A stretch of 64,000 nucleotides of DNA from Vagococcus fessus (lineage in GTDB: Bacteria; Bacillota; Bacilli; Lactobacillales; Vagococcaceae), in NCBI RefSeq assembly GCF_003987565.1, contig NZ_NGJY01000004.1, forward strand, positions 1-64,000. Direction: 5' to 3'. Positions 15,626 to 23,395 of the stretch are shown here, piece after piece. The position numbers were made by a program, and so were the translations under genes. Below the pieces are notes generated by a model. That model was given only the letters and a program-made list of their open reading frames with translations, was not told the DNA's origin and did no database searches. Positions within the stretch are counted from its first letter, which is position 1. The number at the start of each line of letters is the position of its first letter.

Positions 15626-15729
15626 AACAGCTCTATTACTTGGTATTAAAGGAACTAAAGCTCTATATAGGTAGTTGTGATTATAAGGAGTATTAACAAT
15701 AAGAATTTTATAAATAAAGGGAGTGCTGT

Positions 15730-15951
15730 ATGACATTATTAGATGCGATAAAAAATGTTAATCCAACTAAAAATATAAAAGTTTTAGTTATGGAGAATGG
15801 AGTACTTAGTTATGCACTGGGTACTGATTTATTCGGCTTAAAAGTATATGACATTATTCAACAATATAAGTTTTATCACGATTGGATCGTGTCAAAAAAC
15901 AAAGAAAATAAATACGGATTAACAATAACGATAAAACCAGGAGGAAGATAG
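15730..15951 (+). CDS. Hypothetical early phage protein
   Basis: A 73-residue protein, start ATG after AAAGGGAG, ending directly before the ssb start with no gap. Mixed alpha/beta composition and no recognised motif. Probably co-translated with ssb. Confidence 0.6.
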   Translation: MTLLDAIKNVNPTKNIKVLVMENGVLSYALGTDLFGLKVYDIIQQYKFYHDWIVSKNKENKYGLTITIKPGGR

Positions 15952-16407
15952 ATGATTAATAACGCAGTTCTTGTCGGAAGATTAACAAAAGACCCGGATT
16001 TAAGATATACAGCTAATGGATCTGCAGTAGCAAGTTTTACACTAGCAGTTAATAGAAATTTTACTAATCAAAGCGGGAATAGAGAAGCTGATTTTATCAA
16101 CTGTGTAATTTGGAGAAAGCCTGCTGAAACATTAGCAAATTATACACGAAAAGGTTCTTTAATCGGTGTAACTGGACGCATCCAAACAAGTAGTTATGAC
16201 AATCAACAAGGTCGAAAAGTCTATAGAACAGAAGTGATTTGTGAAAATTTCCAAATGTTAGAAAGTAAAAAAGACGCTATACAAAATAACCAAGGTAATC
16301 AGCAGAACTATCAACAACAGAATAATGTACCTGATTTTAGCAGAAATCCTGATCCATTAGCAGGTAGCCCAAAAATTGATATTTCTGATGATGATTTACC
16401 GTTTTAG
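15952..16407 (+). CDS. ssb: Phage single-stranded DNA-binding protein
   Basis: A 151-residue SSB. The OB-fold spans residues 1-105 ([44 protein letters not shown]), followed by a Gln/Asn-rich linker and the acidic tip DISDDDLPF that recruits partner proteins. The start is ATG after GGAGGAAG. It coats single-stranded DNA during phage replication; the replisome organiser follows 11 bases later. Confidence 0.97.
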   Translation: MINNAVLVGRLTKDPDLRYTANGSAVASFTLAVNRNFTNQSGNREADFINCVIWRKPAETLANYTRKGSLIGVTGRIQTSSYDNQQGRKVYRTEVICENFQMLESKKDAIQNNQGNQQNYQQQNNVPDFSRNPDPLAGSPKIDISDDDLPF

Positions 16408-16418
16408 GAGGGATTAGA

Positions 16419-17279
16419 ATGTCTGAAGTTAAATGGATAAAAATGAGTACAGATATACCTGATAATAAAAAAATAAAGCGTATCAGACGTTTGCCTGATG
16501 GTAATAACGTAGCATTATTTTGGTTATTTCTTTTAGCTAGAGCAGGAGAAGCAAATTCTAAAGGCGGTTTATTTATATCGGATACAATCCCTTACACTGT
16601 AGAAGATTTTGCTGATGATTTTGATTTTTCTATTGAGTTTGTAAACTTCGCGCTAATAACACTTGAAAAGTATAAAATGATCGAGCGTTATGATGGTATT
16701 TTATTCATTAGGAATTGGGAAGAGTATCAACAATTAGATAAATTAGAGCAAGCGAAAGAAAAAACTAGATTGCGTGTTGCTAAGTTTAGAGAAAAGCAAA
16801 AGCAATTAGCTACTGAAAAGACAGTAAATGAAGATTGTAACGTTACATGTAACGTTACAGTAACAGGATGTAACGCGACAGAGATAGATATAGAGTTAGA
16901 TAAAGATATAGATAAAGAATTAACTAATACTAATACTACTAATATAAATAATAAGCAAACGACATTCAGTAAAGTTGAGCAAGAGTTTGGCAGACCGTTA
17001 TCTCCAATCGAAATGGAAACTATAAATTATTGGGAAGAGGATTACACAGAAGACATGATCGATTGTGCAATAAGAGAAGCTGTAATGAATGGTAAATATA
17101 ATTTCAAATACATTGAAGCTATATTAAGAAATTGGGAGAAAAATAACCTGAAAACTAAGCAGGCCATAGAAGAAAGCGTAGCTAGTTTTAGAAGTAACAA
17201 GAAATCTAATTCTGTAGTAACAAGTAATGAGGAATTGCCAGAAGTACCAATGGTTAATTGGGTTGAAAGCAGTGAATAA
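16419..17279 (+). CDS. Phage replisome organiser, DnaD-like
   Basis: A 286-residue replication initiator. The N-terminal winged-helix domain (about residues 1-125, beginning VKWIKMSTDIPDNKKIKRIR) is that of phage replisome organisers. A low-complexity linker at residues 140-190 (rich in Asn, Thr, Asp, Ile) is encoded by the repeats of the likely origin. A DnaD-like helical domain follows (LSPIEMETINYWEEDYTEDM through YIEAILRNW). It would bind its own gene and load host helicase. No phage helicase, primase or polymerase is encoded, so host enzymes are needed. Confidence 0.9.
   Translation: MSEVKWIKMSTDIPDNKKIKRIRRLPDGNNVALFWLFLLARAGEANSKGGLFISDTIPYTVEDFADDFDFSIEFVNFALITLEKYKMIERYDGILFIRNWEEYQQLDKLEQAKEKTRLRVAKFREKQKQLATEKTVNEDCNVTCNVTVTGCNATEIDIELDKDIDKELTNTNTTNINNKQTTFSKVEQEFGRPLSPIEMETINYWEEDYTEDMIDCAIREAVMNGKYNFKYIEAILRNWEKNNLKTKQAIEESVASFRSNKKSNSVVTSNEELPEVPMVNWVESSE
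16836..16962. other. Probable phage replication origin
   Basis: Two tandem perfect palindromes TGTAACGTTACA (16836-16847, 16848-16859), a related TGTAACGCGACA (16869-16880), and then about 80 bases of nearly pure A/T as an unwinding element. All lie within the linker-coding part of the replisome organiser gene, the typical place of origins in this phage group. Confidence 0.72.
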
Positions 17280-17439
17280 AAATAAATATTTTATAGTCGA
17301 ATCCGATGGCGGTATAACGTATTTTCAAAAACTAACAGATATTGCTAGATTCCTTGGAGAAAGCTTCTGTGATGTTTTTGGCGCATTAGAAACAGGAACT
17401 GTCATCGGTGAAGTGACTATAGACGAAACAATCGATTAG
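17272..17439 (+). CDS. Hypothetical phage protein
   Basis: A 55-residue protein if started at the GTG that overlaps the previous stop; an in-frame ATG at 17227 would add 15 residues but lies inside the upstream gene. Contains ITYFQKLTDIARFLGESFCD, a short helix-turn-helix-like stretch, too short to assign. Confidence 0.55.
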   Translation: MNKNKYFIVESDGGITYFQKLTDIARFLGESFCDVFGALETGTVIGEVTIDETID

Positions 17440-17441
17440 AG

Positions 17442-17645
17442 GTGGCTGATGTGGAGTATCAAGGTTTTAAACGTGGAGACTACGTAAGCGTTATGAGAGA
17501 AAGCGAAGTGCTATGTGAGGGTGAAATAGTGGCTGTATTTAAAGATGGTGTATCTATACAGTCTGATGATGGATTAAGACCTCATACATTCAGAAGTACA
17601 AGCATTAGACTTTTGTATGCAGGTAGTCAGATGGAATTATTTTAA
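17442..17645 (+). CDS. Hypothetical phage protein
   Basis: A 67-residue, beta-rich protein resembling a small SH3-like barrel (FKRGDYVSVMRESEVLCEGE). The GTG at 17442 or another at 17451 may start it; AGAGGTGG suits the second better. Function unknown. Confidence 0.55.
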   Translation: MADVEYQGFKRGDYVSVMRESEVLCEGEIVAVFKDGVSIQSDDGLRPHTFRSTSIRLLYAGSQMELF

Positions 17646-17659
17646 AAAGGAGAATTACG

Positions 17660-17830
17660 ATGATTTCAGAAAAAATAACGAAAGTAGAGCTTATCGAAAA
17701 TTTAGAAGAAGTTTTAGAAGAACATGAAGAAAAAGTGAATAGTTCAGATTGTTTAGAACTTGGAGAGTTTAGAGAGTTGTACCTAGAGCTTTATAGAGAT
17801 TTAAAAAGAGCATGCAAGGTATTGCGTTAA
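17660..17830 (+). CDS. Small acidic coiled-coil protein
   Basis: A 56-residue Glu-rich protein (IENLEEVLEEHEEKVNSSDC) predicted as a helical hairpin. ATG follows AAAAGGAGAATTACG. Early operon member; not recognised. Confidence 0.6.
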   Translation: MISEKITKVELIENLEEVLEEHEEKVNSSDCLELGEFRELYLELYRDLKRACKVLR

Positions 17831-17851
17831 AGAAACTGGAGGGGAGTCAAA

Positions 17852-18031
17852 TTGAGTAGTAAAGAAAAATTAGAAATGAGATTAAAACTATGCGCATTAA
17901 TTGATAGTCATGAAGAAACAGCTTGCGAAATAGAGGACTGTAAAACATGTCATGAAATCAACAAGTATAGAGAGTTATTGAAAATAAAAAGATCATATAA
18001 CACGTCTGATGAAAGTCATAATACAGTTTAG
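17852..18031 (+). CDS. Small Cys-containing phage protein
   Basis: A 59-residue protein starting at TTG after GGAGGGG. Four Cys residues (one in KLCAL, then ACEIEDCKTCHE) could bind zinc. Small phage zinc-binding proteins are common in this region, but no family is recognised. Confidence 0.55.
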   Translation: MSSKEKLEMRLKLCALIDSHEETACEIEDCKTCHEINKYRELLKIKRSYNTSDESHNTV

Positions 18032-18075
18032 TTTCTGATAACGAAAAAAAGTATTTTACAAATAAAGGAAGTATT

Positions 18076-18228
18076 TTGAGATTTCTAAAAGTTGGAGCCG
18101 TTACCCTTAAAGAGTGTGCAGCCGTAAATAAAGATATTAAGGGTTGGATGTTCAGAGAGCTAGATGAGTGCGAACAGTTTAAGACTAAAGGTGCTGGGCT
18201 AGTTAAAACAGAGGTGTTATATGCGTAA
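18076..18228 (+). CDS. Small hypothetical phage protein
   Basis: An open frame of 50 residues from TTG, preceded by AAAGGAAG. It overlaps the next gene by eight bases. Its coupling and strong ribosome site support translation; nothing is known of function. Confidence 0.5.
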   Translation: MRFLKVGAVTLKECAAVNKDIKGWMFRELDECEQFKTKGAGLVKTEVLYA

Positions 18229-18415
18229 GGTTCATAAGGTAGTCCTAGCAATCGCAATCATATGCTACTTAATAATTATATCGTGGCGAGCGTGTGAAGT
18301 GATTGATATGCAAAGGGATCAGATAAGAGAGTTAACAGTCATGAATGAGAAGTTGATGAATAGCAATGAGGTTATAGCTGGTAAGTTGAATGAGTTTATA
18401 CAGGAGAGTGAATGA
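18221..18415 (+). CDS. Small single-span membrane protein with coiled coil
   Basis: A 64-residue protein with one hydrophobic segment (VVLAIAIICYLIIISW, about residues 7-22) and a heptad-like tail (MQRDQIRELTVMNEKLMNSN). This layout resembles Rz-like or holin-accessory spanins, but it lies in the early region, so that role is unlikely. Confidence 0.6.
   Translation: MRKVHKVVLAIAIICYLIIISWRACEVIDMQRDQIRELTVMNEKLMNSNEVIAGKLNEFIQESE
18389..18413 (+). repeat. 25-bp direct repeat, copy 1
   Basis: AATGAGTTTATACAGGAGAG followed by TGAAT; the identical 25 bases recur at 18656-18680. Each copy contains the ribosome binding site of the next gene. Confidence 0.95.
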
Positions 18416-18660
18416 TGAAAAAAATATTAATGTTATCAGCAATGTTAGTTCTTGTATTAACTGGTTGTAAAAAAGAAGTCGGAGCAATAGAACCAGAAAT
18501 TAATTCTAATAGATTTGAAATTAAAAAAATTTTAGATACTAAAGATGGCATATATAGCACGCAGGGATATGTCTACAAAGATTTAAAAACAGATATTGAA
18601 TATTTAGTTTTGAGCCAATATGGAGAAGCAATAACAGTAACTAAGTTAGATAAACAATGA
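18415..18660 (+). CDS. Small early-region lipoprotein
   Basis: An 81-residue lipoprotein, signal MKKILMLSAMLVLVLTGC with the lipobox Cys at residue 18, followed by a short beta-rich domain. An ATG one codon earlier (18412) overlaps the preceding stop. The gene lies exactly between two 25-bp direct repeats, suggesting a cassette gained by recombination. Possible surface role during infection; unknown. Confidence 0.7.
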   Translation: MKKILMLSAMLVLVLTGCKKEVGAIEPEINSNRFEIKKILDTKDGIYSTQGYVYKDLKTDIEYLVLSQYGEAITVTKLDKQ

Positions 18661-18680
18661 GTTTATACAGGAGAGTGAAT
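18656..18680 (+). repeat. 25-bp direct repeat, copy 2
   Basis: The second copy of the repeat at 18389-18413. It provides the ribosome binding site of the 18685 gene. Confidence 0.95.
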
Positions 18681-18684
18681 AACG

Positions 18685-18969
18685 ATGGATATTAAAAAAT
18701 TAGAAGATGCACTAGATAAAAACGGAATTAAATTACCATGTAGGATTAAATTTTATCTTAGCAGAAAAGATGGGAAGCAAAGCGTTGGTTTTGCTGAACA
18801 CAAAAGAAGTAAGTGCAAAATAGAAAATGTTAAATTTAGCGATTTAAAAATTATGTTTTGGGATTGTACAGAAGGTGCTGTTCTTGATGTTGAGGATATT
18901 GAAACGTCAGAAGAATTGGCTGAAAAGTTGGATTACTTAGATGAAAAATGGAGAATAAGTAATGAATAA
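18685..18969 (+). CDS. Hypothetical phage protein
   Basis: A 94-residue acidic protein, ATG after GGAGAGTG; its end overlaps the next gene by eight bases. No motif recognised. Confidence 0.6.
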   Translation: MDIKKLEDALDKNGIKLPCRIKFYLSRKDGKQSVGFAEHKRSKCKIENVKFSDLKIMFWDCTEGAVLDVEDIETSEELAEKLDYLDEKWRISNE

Positions 18970-19189
18970 AGAAAAACAAGCTAAAATTAACATCGATTTA
19001 AAACGTGGTTGGTATAAAAAAGGCAATACACATAGGTTTCTATACGGTATAGATACGAATTTTTTCTATCTATATCAAACGAAAACAAAATTCGGAAGCA
19101 AAGAAGTAACAGGTGTGAACGCTATGTTTGATGAATGGTTTAAAAATGCCGAATATATCGGATTAGAATTGGAGTTAAAAAATGAATAA
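18962..19189 (+). CDS. Hypothetical phage protein
   Basis: A 75-residue basic protein rich in aromatic residues (THRFLYGIDTNFFYLYQT). It overlaps both neighbouring genes by eight bases, so it is tightly coupled. Not recognised. Confidence 0.6.
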   Translation: MNKEKQAKINIDLKRGWYKKGNTHRFLYGIDTNFFYLYQTKTKFGSKEVTGVNAMFDEWFKNAEYIGLELELKNE

Positions 19190-19631
19190 AGGATGCAAAG
19201 TAAGATTAAAAAGTGTCATGAAAAGTAACGCTCATTATGACTATGCTAAGTCTGTTTTAGATAATTTAGAAGAATATGAGGTTAATAGTTCATATGAAAT
19301 GAAAGGCGTTAAATTTATTAGTTTAAAAGGGTTTAAAAATAAGATGTTTAATGGTGATGTGTTTAACGTTGTTCCAGTCAAAACGAATACTAAAATAGAG
19401 GACAATGTTTATAATTTACGAACGCAAGAAGATTACGATTACTTTATGAATAAAGTTAAGGATAGGTTCATAGAAGTCGAACAGACGTTAAAGGCTAATA
19501 AAAACTTATGGTTAGAGCATAAACAAAAGACTTGTATTAGGGTTAAAGATGATTTCATAGGTTATGACTGTTTTATGTATTATTTGGAAAGAGGTCATAA
19601 GATAAAAGTTTATGAGAATGGGATGTGGTAG
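19182..19631 (+). CDS. Hypothetical phage protein
   Basis: A 149-residue Lys-rich protein. The first 70 residues look beta-rich (KVRLKSVMKSNAHYDY, VKFISLKGFKNKMFNGDVF); the rest is helical and ends KIKVYENGMW. No known domain. Coupled to the previous gene by an eight-base overlap. Confidence 0.6.
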   Translation: MNKGCKVRLKSVMKSNAHYDYAKSVLDNLEEYEVNSSYEMKGVKFISLKGFKNKMFNGDVFNVVPVKTNTKIEDNVYNLRTQEDYDYFMNKVKDRFIEVEQTLKANKNLWLEHKQKTCIRVKDDFIGYDCFMYYLERGHKIKVYENGMW

Positions 19632-19634
19632 GTA

Positions 19635-19985
19635 ATGAGAGATATTAAGTTTAGAGCGTGGGATAAGCTAGATAAAGTAATGCTTACCTGGGAACGAATT
19701 AAAAGAGAATTTACATTTGAGTATTTTGAAGATGAAGGTTTAGAGTTTATGCAGTACACAGGACTTGAAGATGTTCACGGTGTGGAGATTTATGAAGAAG
19801 ATTTATTAAATTGCTGGTATAAAGCAGGTGAAAAAATAATAGTAAAAGTTATTTATAACAAAGAATATGCTAGTTTTGAATACAAACTGATAGATTGCGA
19901 TTTGATAGGTTTCAATCCTGGGAAAATTCATAAAATTGAAGTCATCGGCAACATCCACGAAAATCCAGAATTGTTGGAGGGGTAA
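19635..19985 (+). CDS. YopX-family phage protein
   Basis: A 116-residue protein with the family opening RDIKFRAWDKLDKVM, the central LEFMQYTGLEDVHGVEIYEE and the C-terminal VIGNIHENPELL. These are hallmarks of the YopX family of phage proteins of unknown function, which often sit in the early region with ssb and dUTPase genes as here. Confidence 0.88.
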   Translation: MRDIKFRAWDKLDKVMLTWERIKREFTFEYFEDEGLEFMQYTGLEDVHGVEIYEEDLLNCWYKAGEKIIVKVIYNKEYASFEYKLIDCDLIGFNPGKIHKIEVIGNIHENPELLEG

Positions 19986-19987
19986 TT

Positions 19988-20401
19988 ATGAAAAAATATA
20001 AAATGAGAATTAAAGATGATGAAGCAGAATATAATTGGTATGGTTTTGATGGAAGACATACAACTAACGTTGGGTTCATATGGTTGTGCGACAGTACAGA
20101 CTACGATTATGATCACGGCCTTTCAAAAAGTTGCGCTAAGAACTTTACAATGGAAGAAATCGAAAAAATGCCATATGGATTTGTCAATCAATATGACATT
20201 ATAGAAGTTAAAGAACAGCTTTACACGGTTGATTTAGGCGGTAATTCAGGTCTAGTGAAATCGATTGATGGAAGTCTTTGCTTATGTATTTCTTATAATT
20301 GTTTTGATATGAAAGATAAAGCATTAACGCAATCAGAAATAGAAAAATCGAAGCATAGCGTGTTAATGGCGATTGCTGAGAAGGTGGATGAGGGTGAGTA
20401 A
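19988..20401 (+). CDS. Hypothetical phage protein
   Basis: A 137-residue acidic protein with many Tyr, Cys and Asp residues (FIWLCDSTDYDYDHGLSKSC). ATG follows GGAGGGG. No domain recognised. Confidence 0.6.
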   Translation: MKKYKMRIKDDEAEYNWYGFDGRHTTNVGFIWLCDSTDYDYDHGLSKSCAKNFTMEEIEKMPYGFVNQYDIIEVKEQLYTVDLGGNSGLVKSIDGSLCLCISYNCFDMKDKALTQSEIEKSKHSVLMAIAEKVDEGE

Positions 20402-20593
20402 ATGGACTTGTTAACAAATACAATAATACCGATAATGATAGGCATTTTACCCATAAACATCTTAAATTCTGTAGGGGAATTATATTGTGAAGAACGAGAT
20501 ATTAAAGGATTAAAATTCTTTATGGTTCAAATTGCTTTTTTATCTATTGGCTTTTGTATAACTGTTTTATTAGCTTTTGTAATATTTTTATAA
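20402..20593 (+). CDS. Small two-span membrane protein
   Basis: A 63-residue protein with hydrophobic segments near residues 5-22 and 42-62 and a charged loop (EERDIKGLK) between. It starts directly after the previous stop. Unknown function. Confidence 0.6.
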   Translation: MDLLTNTIIPIMIGILPINILNSVGELYCEERDIKGLKFFMVQIAFLSIGFCITVLLAFVIFL

Positions 20594-20608
20594 AAAAGGA
20601 GATAATCA

Positions 20609-21241
20609 ATGAACTTCAATAAACTACAACCAATGCAAAGAGATTTAGATCAAAGGATTTTAGATAGCAAGCCAGAAATGACTAAAGAAGAACGCTTCAC
20701 GAAAATGCTAGTCGCTTTATCAGTTGAATTGGCTGAGGTTGCTAATTGTGCGGAACACTTTAAGTTTTGGAAAGAGAATAAAGGTAAGGTTGATAAAAAT
20801 AGGTTTAAGTTTTACGGATTAAAACGAATTAATGAAGTTAATCCAGAACCTCGTAAAATGATTGATAATAATAGTGATGTTATTACTGTAGAACAAGCCC
20901 ACAAACTAACGCTAGTCGAAGAATGTGCAGACGCTTTACATTTCGTTTTAAGTTTGGCTAATCAGTTAGATATGAATGTGGAAGAATATGCTTATTCAAA
21001 TAGAGATTTTGATTCATCTGAAAATTATTTTTATATGAAACTACAGTATTACATAACTGAACTATACAGTGATTTTTCTATTGTTGGAGCAACCAGCGTA
21101 AATGCAAAACATAATTTAAAGTTTATCATCACAAACTACCTCAACTACATCTACGCATTAGGTATATCACACGAAGAATTAGAACAAGCGTACTACGATA
21201 AGCATAAAGTTAATTACAAGCGACAAGAGGATGGTTATTAA
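20609..21241 (+). CDS. dUTP diphosphatase, all-alpha type
   Basis: A 210-residue protein of the dimeric dUTPase/MazG-like all-alpha superfamily. Metal-binding motifs are visible as ELAEVANCAEHFKFWK (ExxE) and LVEECADALHFVL (ExxxD). It hydrolyses dUTP to dUMP, keeping uracil out of phage DNA. It starts at ATG after AAAGGAG; its stop overlaps the next ATG by one base. Confidence 0.88.
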   Translation: MNFNKLQPMQRDLDQRILDSKPEMTKEERFTKMLVALSVELAEVANCAEHFKFWKENKGKVDKNRFKFYGLKRINEVNPEPRKMIDNNSDVITVEQAHKLTLVEECADALHFVLSLANQLDMNVEEYAYSNRDFDSSENYFYMKLQYYITELYSDFSIVGATSVNAKHNLKFIITNYLNYIYALGISHEELEQAYYDKHKVNYKRQEDGY

Positions 21242-21774
21242 TGACTGACATCAACAAACCAGATTATTACGCAAGTGGTGAGATTGAAACGAAAGATTTT
21301 ATACGTGATAAAGAGTTAAACTTCTTTTTAGGTAATGTTGTGAAGTATGTAGTGCGCGCAGGTAAGAAAGATAAGGATAAGCTAGTTGAGGATTTAAAGA
21401 TAGCTCGTAACTATTTAGATTTTGAGATTGAGCATGTTGAGAAGCAAGAGGAGGTTAATGACATAGATAGTGATTTCAAGATTTTTAGTAGCGGTAAACA
21501 ACTAGACTTGAGAACAACACTTGATAAATTAGGTTACAAAAAGATAGATGATTTAACAGAGTTTGCAAAGAATGACATCATACTGTGTAGCCCTCTATTA
21601 TGTAATGATGGTGAGATAGCTAGTAATTATATGTATAGAGTTAGTTCTGTTTTTTTCGGAGGCTCTAGTGGTCTTATAGTTGATGTTTTTGATAGTGATC
21701 GCGGGCGTTATCACTTTAATTTTGAACACTTAAAAAAACAAGACTATTACATCAAGAAAAAGGAGAGTGATTAA
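21241..21774 (+). CDS. DUF3310 phage protein
   Basis: A 177-residue protein. Residues 1-65 match DUF3310 (NKPDYYASGEIETKDFI, NVVKYVVRAGKKDKDK, ARNYLDFEIEHV), a family often annotated as nucleotide-kinase-like although biochemical support is weak. The remaining 110 residues are a separate, unrecognised domain, so this is longer than a bare DUF3310 unit. Confidence 0.8.
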   Translation: MTDINKPDYYASGEIETKDFIRDKELNFFLGNVVKYVVRAGKKDKDKLVEDLKIARNYLDFEIEHVEKQEEVNDIDSDFKIFSSGKQLDLRTTLDKLGYKKIDDLTEFAKNDIILCSPLLCNDGEIASNYMYRVSSVFFGGSSGLIVDVFDSDRGRYHFNFEHLKKQDYYIKKKESD

Positions 21775-21777
21775 ATA

Positions 21778-22188
21778 TTGAGAAATGAAACAATAGCATA
21801 TCTAAGAGCTGACTTGTGGGATTACAATAAATTCAAAAAAGAGATATTAGCGTTTCAAGAAGCTATTTTAAATTCAGGTAGCAAAGTTGATGAAAATATT
21901 GGTGGCGGTCGCTCTAGTTTTATCAGTGACCCAACAGCAGTTGCAGCAATCAAATTAGCTAGCCCTGACGATTTAAGCGTATCGGTATTTACAGTTAACA
22001 CGATTGATGATTTGTTATCGTCTTGCAGTAAAGAACACTACGATGTGATTATGTCGAAGTACATCAACGGCTATCGTGGTAAAAAGAATGCGATAGTATC
22101 AAGCGAATGTAAAATGTCAGAGTCTACAGTGAAGCGCAAGGACTTAGAGTTTTTAGAATTACTACGCATAAGATTACGCCGACGTTAA
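21778..22188 (+). CDS. Late transcription regulator, ArpU/RinA family
   Basis: A 136-residue protein starting at TTG after AAAGGAGAGTG. The C-terminal part has a sigma-region-4-like helix-turn-helix (KNAIVSSECKMSESTVKRKD followed by LEFLELLRIRLRRR). Proteins of the ArpU/RinA group close the early region and activate or antiterminate late transcription. The untranslated, highly structured region at 22189-22487 and the terminator at 22500 directly follow and are its probable site of action. Confidence 0.85.
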   Translation: MRNETIAYLRADLWDYNKFKKEILAFQEAILNSGSKVDENIGGGRSSFISDPTAVAAIKLASPDDLSVSVFTVNTIDDLLSSCSKEHYDVIMSKYINGYRGKKNAIVSSECKMSESTVKRKDLEFLELLRIRLRRR

Positions 22189-22487
22189 TTAGACCATCAA
22201 AAACAGCCAAAAAGATTGGTCTCATTTCGGTCGATAAATCAGATAAAATGGTATTGTAAGTAATTTAGCTTACGAGGTTGATATCGAACCTGAATCCGAT
22301 AAAACACCAAGTAACTATTGCGGAAACAGTGGTGAAAGGGCGACTTACCATCGTGTAAATAAATCGTGCTAGGGTAAGCTAGTATGAGTGGTTGCAGTGC
22401 GACCGACCGACCAACCAATTCAATCAGCATGACGAACGTATTAAATTAATAGTTCCGAATTGATTATTATATCGTGCTGTTTGTATT
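22189..22487 (+). promoter_or_regulatory. Structured non-coding leader between early and late genes
   Basis: Three hundred bases without a credible gene. Small hairpins are visible: AGACCATC/GATTGGTCT (22191-22220), GTAAG/CTTAC, AGGTT/AACCT, CTAGGGTAAGCTAG. GACCAACCA at 22409-22417 is perfectly complementary to TGGTTGGTC at 22515-22523, the 3' half of the terminator that follows. This suggests an attenuator or antiterminator governed by the late regulator. It could also be a free-standing RNA. Confidence 0.5.
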
Positions 22488-22499
22488 GTGAGCATAAGA

Positions 22500-22535
22500 A
22501 AGACTGACTTTAACTGGTTGGTCTTTTTATTTAAA
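22500..22535 (+). terminator. Terminator ending the leader region
   Basis: AAGACTGAC (22500-22508) pairs with GTTGGTCTT (22517-22525), followed by TTTATTT. It closely resembles the terminator at 23351 that closes the next gene. Confidence 0.75.
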
Positions 22536-22628
22536 AAAATAGTCAAATTAGCGAGGTTTTCCTTTCAAAAAAATAACTTGTGGTGTACTATAAACAACAC
22601 TACTAAATTATACGAAAGGAAGAGTGTT

Positions 22629-23348
22629 ATGTTTAAGAAATTTATTTTTGTAATCATGACTATCTGCATGATCACTATTTTATTAATTATATTCATATTA
22701 TCAAAATTAGAAGTTACAGACGCATGTATGTACAATCAAATAATTAGTATGTTTCTTCTAAATAAGGATAATAAGTTCAGATGGGAAATTATAGGTGGGA
22801 TAGGTTTTTTGGTGACCTTAATTTTTAATTTATATGAATACAAATCAAAACAATATATTGAAGTAGTAATATCAAAACAATATGATTTTTACAAAGAATA
22901 TAAAGAAGATGTCCAAGATGTAAAAATAGCTATACGACGATTTAATAATAGTTTGGAAAAGTATGAGGAAAAGCTTTTTCTTTGTATAGCAGAAGAAAAC
23001 CCAACTAAGATTAAAATGAGTTGTGAATATGCAGATGTCCAAAGATTGAATAGAGATCTCGTATCGTGTTTATATAAATTGCTAGATAGAAATTCTATAT
23101 CAAATGAAGAAGAGGACCTAAAATTAAATATCGAATTAAAAGATTATTTAAAAAAATTGAAATCATTGGAAGATATAGTTCGTAAGTATATCCCAAGTTA
23201 TCATCTAAAAGAGAGTGAATATTACGATTTAGAAAAGAGCGAATATTATAATGAATTAGAACTTGTTCGTAATTCAGAAAGAGTTTTTTACTATGAACTA
23301 AATAACAATTTAAAAGAAAAGTGGAAAGCGGTATTAAAAGTTAAATAA
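22629..23348 (+). CDS. Membrane protein of autonomous cassette (moron-like)
   Basis: A 239-residue protein with two hydrophobic segments (about residues 5-25, FIFVIMTICMITILLIIFIL, and 54-69, IGGIGFLVTLIFNLY) and a long helical, charged cytoplasmic part. I choose the ATG at 22629 after AAAGGAAG; the open frame upstream lacks a start signal. The gene has its own 5' gap and lies between two similar terminators, at the border of early and late regions. That is the layout of a moron, a gene expressed in the lysogen. Membrane proteins in such places sometimes exclude other phages; no homologue is recognised here. Confidence 0.75.
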   Translation: MFKKFIFVIMTICMITILLIIFILSKLEVTDACMYNQIISMFLLNKDNKFRWEIIGGIGFLVTLIFNLYEYKSKQYIEVVISKQYDFYKEYKEDVQDVKIAIRRFNNSLEKYEEKLFLCIAEENPTKIKMSCEYADVQRLNRDLVSCLYKLLDRNSISNEEEDLKLNIELKDYLKKLKSLEDIVRKYIPSYHLKESEYYDLEKSEYYNELELVRNSERVFYYELNNNLKEKWKAVLKVK

Positions 23349-23383
23349 AAAAGATTAGCCTTAAATCGGCTGGTCTTTTTTTA
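23349..23383 (+). terminator. Terminator closing the cassette
   Basis: AAGATTAGCC (23351-23360) pairs with GGCTGGTCTT (23368-23377), then TTTTTAT. Its sequence is related to the terminator at 22500-22535. Confidence 0.85.
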
Positions 23384-23395
23384 TGCAATAAATTA

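Noticed and set aside
22239-22430. A minus-strand frame of 63 codons in the leader region
   Set aside because: No ribosome binding site, odd composition, and it covers hairpin-forming DNA; the region is better read as untranslated.
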